From an uncultured Oscillospiraceae bacterium (GTDB lineage Bacteria > Bacillota > Clostridia > Oscillospirales > Ruminococcaceae): DNA of 64,000 nt. The DNA is taken from positions 1 through 64,000 of the forward strand of contig CAKSEY010000015.1 of the NCBI GenBank assembly GCA_934448295.1. The letters run 5' to 3'. The translations under genes and the position numbers were made by a program. This document shows positions 60,542 to 64,000 of this stretch, one piece after another (the first letter of the stretch is position 1; every line of letters starts with the position of its first letter). Below the pieces are notes generated by a model. That model was given only the letters and a program-made list of their open reading frames with translations. It was not told where the DNA came from and made no database searches.

Positions 60542-61735
60542 TCAGTTTACGTCCATGATCTCAAGACGGTAGCGGTGTCCATGTTCCATCTTGCCGTAGG
60601 AATAGCAAGCCTTATCCTTGAACAGTTCGCCCTCCTTGATGGCGAGAGTGTAGCAGGTTCCCGCGTCGACCACAAGCTCGCCGCCGTCGGTGGTCTCATA
60701 GAGCTTCCAGCCGATCTTGCAAGCCGCGCTCTGACCGGAGCCGTTGGCGTCGTAGGTCTTTTTGCCGGAGAAATAGAGGGTCAGTTTGCTGCCGGAAACC
60801 TCGCAGGATATTCCGGTGACTTCGCAGGTGCTTGTCCTGAGACCCTTGTAGTTCAGGGAGCTGATCTCCCTGGGCAGCGTCGGCAGGTCGATGGTACAGC
60901 CGTTCAGCTTGTCCTCCGGCTCGTCTGCGGATCTGGGCTTGTCGCCGTAGCCATAATCGCTCACGGTGAAGGAATAGGTTCCCGGCTCAAGGTTGTAGAA
61001 TCTTACCGACATATCCTTGAATTTGCCCTTTGAGTTGATGGTTCTGCTGGCTGTGTCGGATTTTACAGAATAGCCCTCGCTGTCATAAAGCGTTACGCTG
61101 ATGAAGCTGTATCCTCCGGTTTCGCCGTTCCAGTCGATCACCTCGCCCTTTAAGCTTATTTTCAGGGTCTTGGAGTCGCTGCCGGATACCTGGTAGGTAT
61201 AGTCGTCGATCCTGTTGAGCGAATTCCACTTCTTTGAGGAATAATACCCCGCTTCGACCGGGAGCTTATCCTGAGCTTTAAGCACTATCGAGGAATCAGA
61301 GCCGGTGTTCCTGACCGCCGCCGAGTCGCTGGACTTCGTGTGCGCCACCAGCACCTTGGATTCGCCGTGCTCTATGTACGAACCGCCGGACTTCTTCAGC
61401 GTGGCCACCTTGAAGTTGAACACGGAAGCGTCCTTGAGCCCCGTCACCTTGTAGGTAGTCTTGGCGGAATCCGCGACCTTTTCGAAGCCGCCCTTCTCCA
61501 TGTTATAGCTGTAAATTCTGTATGAAGAAGCGCCCTTCACCTTGCTCCACTTCAATGTGACGTAATTTGTCCCTTCCTTGGAAGCGGTCAGGCTGGACGG
61601 GCCTTCAAGCACCTTTGCAGCCGCAGCGGAAGCGGAAATGCTCACGGCGTCCATGGTCACCGCAGCCGCGCCGGCTGAGCCTATCGCCAGCACCGCCGAC
61701 AGAACCGCTGAAAGGATTTTGTTTTTCAGTTTCAT
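60542..61735 (-). CDS. Secreted protein with fibronectin type III domain
   Basis: 397 residues. Signal peptide (KLKNKILSAVLSAVLAIGSAG..A). Fn3 domain ~45-130 (PSSLTASKEGTNYVTLKWSKV, SYRIYSYN, TTYKVTGLKD, FNFKVAT). The remainder is two beta-rich segments, the middle one resembling a carbohydrate-binding or pre-peptidase jelly roll (FISVTLYDSEGYSVKSDT, FYNLEPGTYSFTVSDYG). No enzyme motif or cell-wall anchor seen, so it is released or retained non-covalently. ATG follows TTTGGAGG. Own promoter and terminator. Confidence 0.82.
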   Translation of the reverse strand: MKLKNKILSAVLSAVLAIGSAGAAAVTMDAVSISASAAAAKVLEGPSSLTASKEGTNYVTLKWSKVKGASSYRIYSYNMEKGGFEKVADSAKTTYKVTGLKDASVFNFKVATLKKSGGSYIEHGESKVLVAHTKSSDSAAVRNTGSDSSIVLKAQDKLPVEAGYYSSKKWNSLNRIDDYTYQVSGSDSKTLKISLKGEVIDWNGETGGYSFISVTLYDSEGYSVKSDTASRTINSKGKFKDMSVRFYNLEPGTYSFTVSDYGYGDKPRSADEPEDKLNGCTIDLPTLPREISSLNYKGLRTSTCEVTGISCEVSGSKLTLYFSGKKTYDANGSGQSAACKIGWKLYETTDGGELVVDAGTCYTLAIKEGELFKDKACYSYGKMEHGHRYRLEIMDVN

Positions 61736-61779
61736 AAATCGACCTCCAAATGTATTTGACCAGAATCAGATCACCTTTA

Positions 61780-61807
61780 ATTATACTCTTTTTTCAACAT
61801 TTGTCAA
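61780..61807 (-). promoter_or_regulatory. Promoter of the secreted Fn3 protein gene
   Basis: TTGACA (61807-61802), 16-base spacer, TATAAT (61785-61780) on the minus strand. Confidence 0.82.
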
Positions 61808-61915
61808 GCATTTCACATTTGATGCTGAACTATCCTGGTTTACTCCAGAGGTTTATTGGTTTCACAATTTTCTATTTGCTTTTCATAGATTTTCTGAAAT
61901 TTTCTAAAATTTATC

Positions 61916-61944
61916 TTGACATTTCTAAACAGATGTGATATAAT
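61916..61944 (+). promoter_or_regulatory. Promoter of the plus-strand two-gene cassette
   Basis: TTGACA (61916-61921), 17-base spacer, TATAAT (61939-61944). Perfect hexamers, only ~15 bases of leader before the ribosome site. Confidence 0.88.
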
Positions 61945-61965
61945 GCCATCAAGGAGGCAGATTAT

Positions 61966-62460
61966 ATGAATAACGACCGCATAATAATGGAACTATTGAA
62001 CCGGGTTCTTGTTCTTGAGGAAAAAGTTGAACACTTGTCAAAGCTTCTGGAGCAGGAAAAAACGCAGCAGTGCTCCGTTCCTGCAGCTAATGTGTTTCCG
62101 CAGAACGCCTATGATTCCAAGGACACAACAAAATACCTGTTTAATGGCGTTCCCTACGGAAAAGGGCGGCTTGTTCTTGCAGTGATAAGGGAATACGCCC
62201 GCCTGAATCCGGAAATGACCGCCGATGAACTCACAGACTCCTTTTCGCCGAAAATACAAGGCTCGCTGGGAGTAGTGAAAACCCTTGAGGACGCCCGTAA
62301 ATCCTCCTCGGATCATGAAAAGCGCTTCTTCACCAGGAAAAACGAGCTTATCCGCACGGCAACGGAGGACTGCGTGGTTTGCAGCCAGTGGGGGAAGTTC
62401 AACATCAACAATTTCATAAGAAGAGCCGAGGAGCTTGGATTCACCATTACAACGATTTAA
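61966..62460 (+). CDS. Unknown protein, first gene of two-gene cassette
   Basis: 164 residues, ATG after AAGGAGGCAGATTAT. Residues 5-32 are a coiled coil (LLNRVLVLEEKVEHLSKLLE). A linker leads to a compact domain: TTKYLFNGVPYGKGRLVLAVI, TADELTDSF, RFFTRKNELIRTATED, VVCSQWGKFNINNFIRRAEELGF. I do not recognise a named family, but the GKGRLVLAVI...F.....L..W...N...F...A..LG pattern looks like a nucleic-acid-binding or nuclease-accessory fold. Second gene is 14 bp downstream. Function unknown. Confidence 0.8.
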   Translation: MNNDRIIMELLNRVLVLEEKVEHLSKLLEQEKTQQCSVPAANVFPQNAYDSKDTTKYLFNGVPYGKGRLVLAVIREYARLNPEMTADELTDSFSPKIQGSLGVVKTLEDARKSSSDHEKRFFTRKNELIRTATEDCVVCSQWGKFNINNFIRRAEELGFTITTI

Positions 62461-62474
62461 ACGGAGGAAAAAAC

Positions 62475-62741
62475 ATGAAAGACGGATTTTACGAATTTCT
62501 CATCGACAAGGGATACAAGGAATATACACCGTCAGGCAATCCCAGCACCGCGTACAGCTACTACAACGCAATAGACACGGTGTGCGGCAACGAAAAATTA
62601 TCCCGGAGCCAGCTCAGCGCCCGGATCGACGAGATCCTTCCCAAGTACGACCAGGGCGGAATTTACGAGGATATAGGCAAACGCTCCAACAGAAAAGTCA
62701 TTAACGCGCTGAGGCGCTTCGCGGAATTCAGCAAAAATTAA
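62475..62741 (+). CDS. Unknown protein, second gene of two-gene cassette
   Basis: 88 residues, ATG after ACGGAGGAAAAAAC. Helical, with FYEFLIDKGYKEYTPSGNPSTAYSYYNAID and a C-terminal SNRKVINALRRFAEF; this resembles the SAM-like (core-binding) helical bundles at the N-terminus of tyrosine recombinases and some nuclease-associated proteins. No catalytic residues. It ends 9 bp before the proS T-box promoter. No terminator is seen between. Confidence 0.78.
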   Translation: MKDGFYEFLIDKGYKEYTPSGNPSTAYSYYNAIDTVCGNEKLSRSQLSARIDEILPKYDQGGIYEDIGKRSNRKVINALRRFAEFSKN

Positions 62742-62750
62742 GGCAATGTC

Positions 62751-62779
62751 TTGACAACCCCGCCGAAAAGTGCTATAAT
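62751..62779 (+). promoter_or_regulatory. Promoter of proS
   Basis: TTGACA (62751-62756), 17-base spacer, TATAAT (62774-62779). Confidence 0.88.
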
Positions 62780-62784
62780 CAAAC

Positions 62785-63050
62785 CAATGAATACGAAAAG
62801 CTGTGACAAGAAACAGTAGGCACTTCTGATTTTCCAGAGAAGCGGCGGTGTGGTGCGAGCCGTTATTGAGGATATGCCGAACCCGTCTTTGAGCTGCGCC
62901 CGGAACCTGCCTTTCGCAGAAGTATGCGGCGCCGGTGCTCACCGTTAAATGAGAAAGCGTTATTGACGCGGAGCGCGGGGCCTCCCCGAATTCAGGTGGT
63001 AACACGGACTTTGTACAGTTCGCCCTGAGCATTTTGCTCGGGGCTTTTTG
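62785..63050 (+). promoter_or_regulatory. T-box leader controlling proS
   Basis: Stem I holds the ACAAGAAACAGTAGG segment and GGTGCGAGCCG distal loop region. The specifier reads CCC at 62882-62884 in GAACCCGTCTTTGAGC, a proline codon. The T-box core AGGTGGTAACACGG lies at 62994-63007, with TGGT (62997-63000) complementary to a tRNA ACCA end. A competing terminator follows. Uncharged tRNA-Pro would stabilise the antiterminator and turn on proS. Confidence 0.9.
63022..63050 (+). terminator. T-box terminator
   Basis: GCCCTGAGC, ATTTT loop, GCTCGGGGC then five T; the 5' arm overlaps sequence needed for the antiterminator. Confidence 0.88.
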
Positions 63051-63095
63051 TATTCTCAGAAAAATTCAACACCCAACACTGAAAGGAAGAAAAAA

Positions 63096-64000
63096 ATGAA
63101 GCTCGAAAAATTAGTTGGCGACCGCTTCAAGCAGCGCCCCTCCGACTGTAACATCGACAGCCACGCGCTTATGGTACGCGGCGGCTACATGAAGTACGTT
63201 GCAAACGGAATATTCTCCAGCTATATGCCGCTTAAGCGCATCACCCGCAAGATCGAACAGATAATCCGCGAGGAAATGGACGCTATCGACGGTCAGGAGG
63301 TGTCCTTCCCTGTGGTAATGCCTGCAACGCTCTGGCAGGAATCCGGCAGGTATGAGAGCATAGGCAGCGAGCTGCTGCGCTTCACCGACCGCAACAAGGC
63401 TCAGATGGTTCTAGGCATGACCCACGAGGAGGCGGCTGTCCAGCTTGTCCGCGAGTACGCCAACAGCTACACCAAATATCCGTTTATGATCTACCAGATA
63501 CAGACAAAGTTCCGCGATGAGGCGCGTCCCCGCGGCGGTCTTATCCGCGTGCGCGAGTTCACCATGAAGGACGCGTACTCCTTCCACACATCCCAGGAGG
63601 ATCTGGAGGAATATTATATGCGCTGCCACAAGGCTTACGAGCGTATCTACGCGCGCGCAGGAATTCCCGAGGTCATTTCCGTTAAGTCCGACTCCGGCAT
63701 GATGGGCGGCAGCATTTCCCACGAGTTCATGCTGCTTACTCCTATCGGCGAGGATTCCATCGCTATTTGTAAGGACTGCGGCTTCCGCGCAAACATGGAA
63801 GCGGCTGAATCCATTATCGAGAACGCCCGCGACGCTGAAAGCCAGCCTCTCACCGAGGTCTACACCCCGAATATCCACACCATCGAGGAGATCTGCGAGT
63901 TCCTGCACACGCCGCAGGAAAAGAGCTGCAAGGCGGTAGTTTACCAGCGAAACCATGACGACAGCTATGTTGTGGTGTTCATTCGCGGCGACCTCGACAT
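63096..64000 (+). CDS. proS: Prolyl-tRNA synthetase (3' end outside window)
   Basis: First 301 codons, ATG after GAAAGGAAGA. Class II motif 2 in FRDEARPRGGLIRVREFTMKD, motif 1 region FPVVMPATLWQESGRY, and TKYPFMIYQIQTKFRDE. After residue ~220 the editing-type insertion of bacterial ProRS begins (ICKDCGFRANMEAAE, then IEEICEFLHTPQEKSCKAVVY). The remainder is beyond base 64000. Controlled by a proline T-box. Confidence 0.96.
   Translation, partial: MKLEKLVGDRFKQRPSDCNIDSHALMVRGGYMKYVANGIFSSYMPLKRITRKIEQIIREEMDAIDGQEVSFPVVMPATLWQESGRYESIGSELLRFTDRNKAQMVLGMTHEEAAVQLVREYANSYTKYPFMIYQIQTKFRDEARPRGGLIRVREFTMKDAYSFHTSQEDLEEYYMRCHKAYERIYARAGIPEVISVKSDSGMMGGSISHEFMLLTPIGEDSIAICKDCGFRANMEAAESIIENARDAESQPLTEVYTPNIHTIEEICEFLHTPQEKSCKAVVYQRNHDDSYVVVFIRGDLD

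Noticed and set aside
1..64000. tRNA, rRNA genes, insertion sequences, prophage or integrase
   Set aside because: None was recognised on either strand; no transposase motifs, attachment sites or rRNA-like segments were seen.

Overview
The window reads as chromosomal DNA of a moderately GC-rich, Gram-positive Clostridia member, most likely a Ruminococcus-type member of the Oscillospiraceae. The evidence is gene content: a T-box in front of proS, a ClpE-type Clp ATPase, ylxR/ylxQ in the nusA-infB operon, an ECF transporter module beside truA, a membrane decarboxylase sodium pump, and consensus sigma-A promoters (TTGACA-like, 17-base spacer, TATAAT-like) with strong AGGAGG ribosome sites. Almost every gene is on the minus strand. 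The exceptions are one small gene at 44.3 kb and the right-hand end from 61.97 kb.

Layout. 1-2.6 kb: 3' truncated surface protein (choice-of-anchor A domain) whose tail is hundreds of residues of Asp-Thr/Asp-Ser repeats. 2.8-8.0 kb: compact pilus-like operon (transglutaminase lipoprotein, GspF/PilC, four small membrane proteins, PilT). 8.0-8.2 kb: tandem 92-bp palindromic element. 8.2-13.4 kb: two-gene operon of a predicted helical-toroid protein and an 1166-residue CapA/DUF6270-type multidomain protein. 13.5-17.4 kb: 42-residue membrane miniprotein, MGMT-family protein, tig-clpP-clpX. 17.4-22.8 kb: rplS-lepB-rbgA-rnhB-yraN-thrC-phosphoesterase. 22.9-27.1 kb: ASKHA-like protein, pyrB with a PyrI-like zinc tail, sodium-pump beta and gamma subunits. 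27.3-30.4 kb: Clp ATPase and an SDR. 30.4-36.8 kb: CvpA, DUF5711, truA, ecfT, fused ecfA1-ecfA2, RlmI-like methyltransferase. 36.9-39.3 kb: GyrI-like, Imm1-like, glmM. 39.3-43.2 kb: radical SAM-ruvC-ruvA-TPR-ruvB. 43.3-50.0 kb: Fe-S protein, two small unknown genes, a four-gene GldA/F/G-type ABC system. 50.2-60.3 kb: rimP-nusA-ylxR-ylxQ-infB-rbfA-nrnA-truB-ribF-gltX. 60.5-64 kb: secreted Fn3 protein, a divergent two-gene cassette of unknown function, T-box and proS (truncated by the window end).

Most of the window is housekeeping. The parts most worth follow-up are the CapA/DUF6270 plus toroid operon, the incomplete pilus locus, the repeat-expanded adhesin, the tandem palindromic element, the apparent AUA start of ylxQ, the PyrB-PyrI-like zinc fusion, the EcfA fusion, two operator-like palindromes sitting on promoters, and the plus-strand two-gene cassette. 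All functional calls were made by reading motifs; no database search was run.
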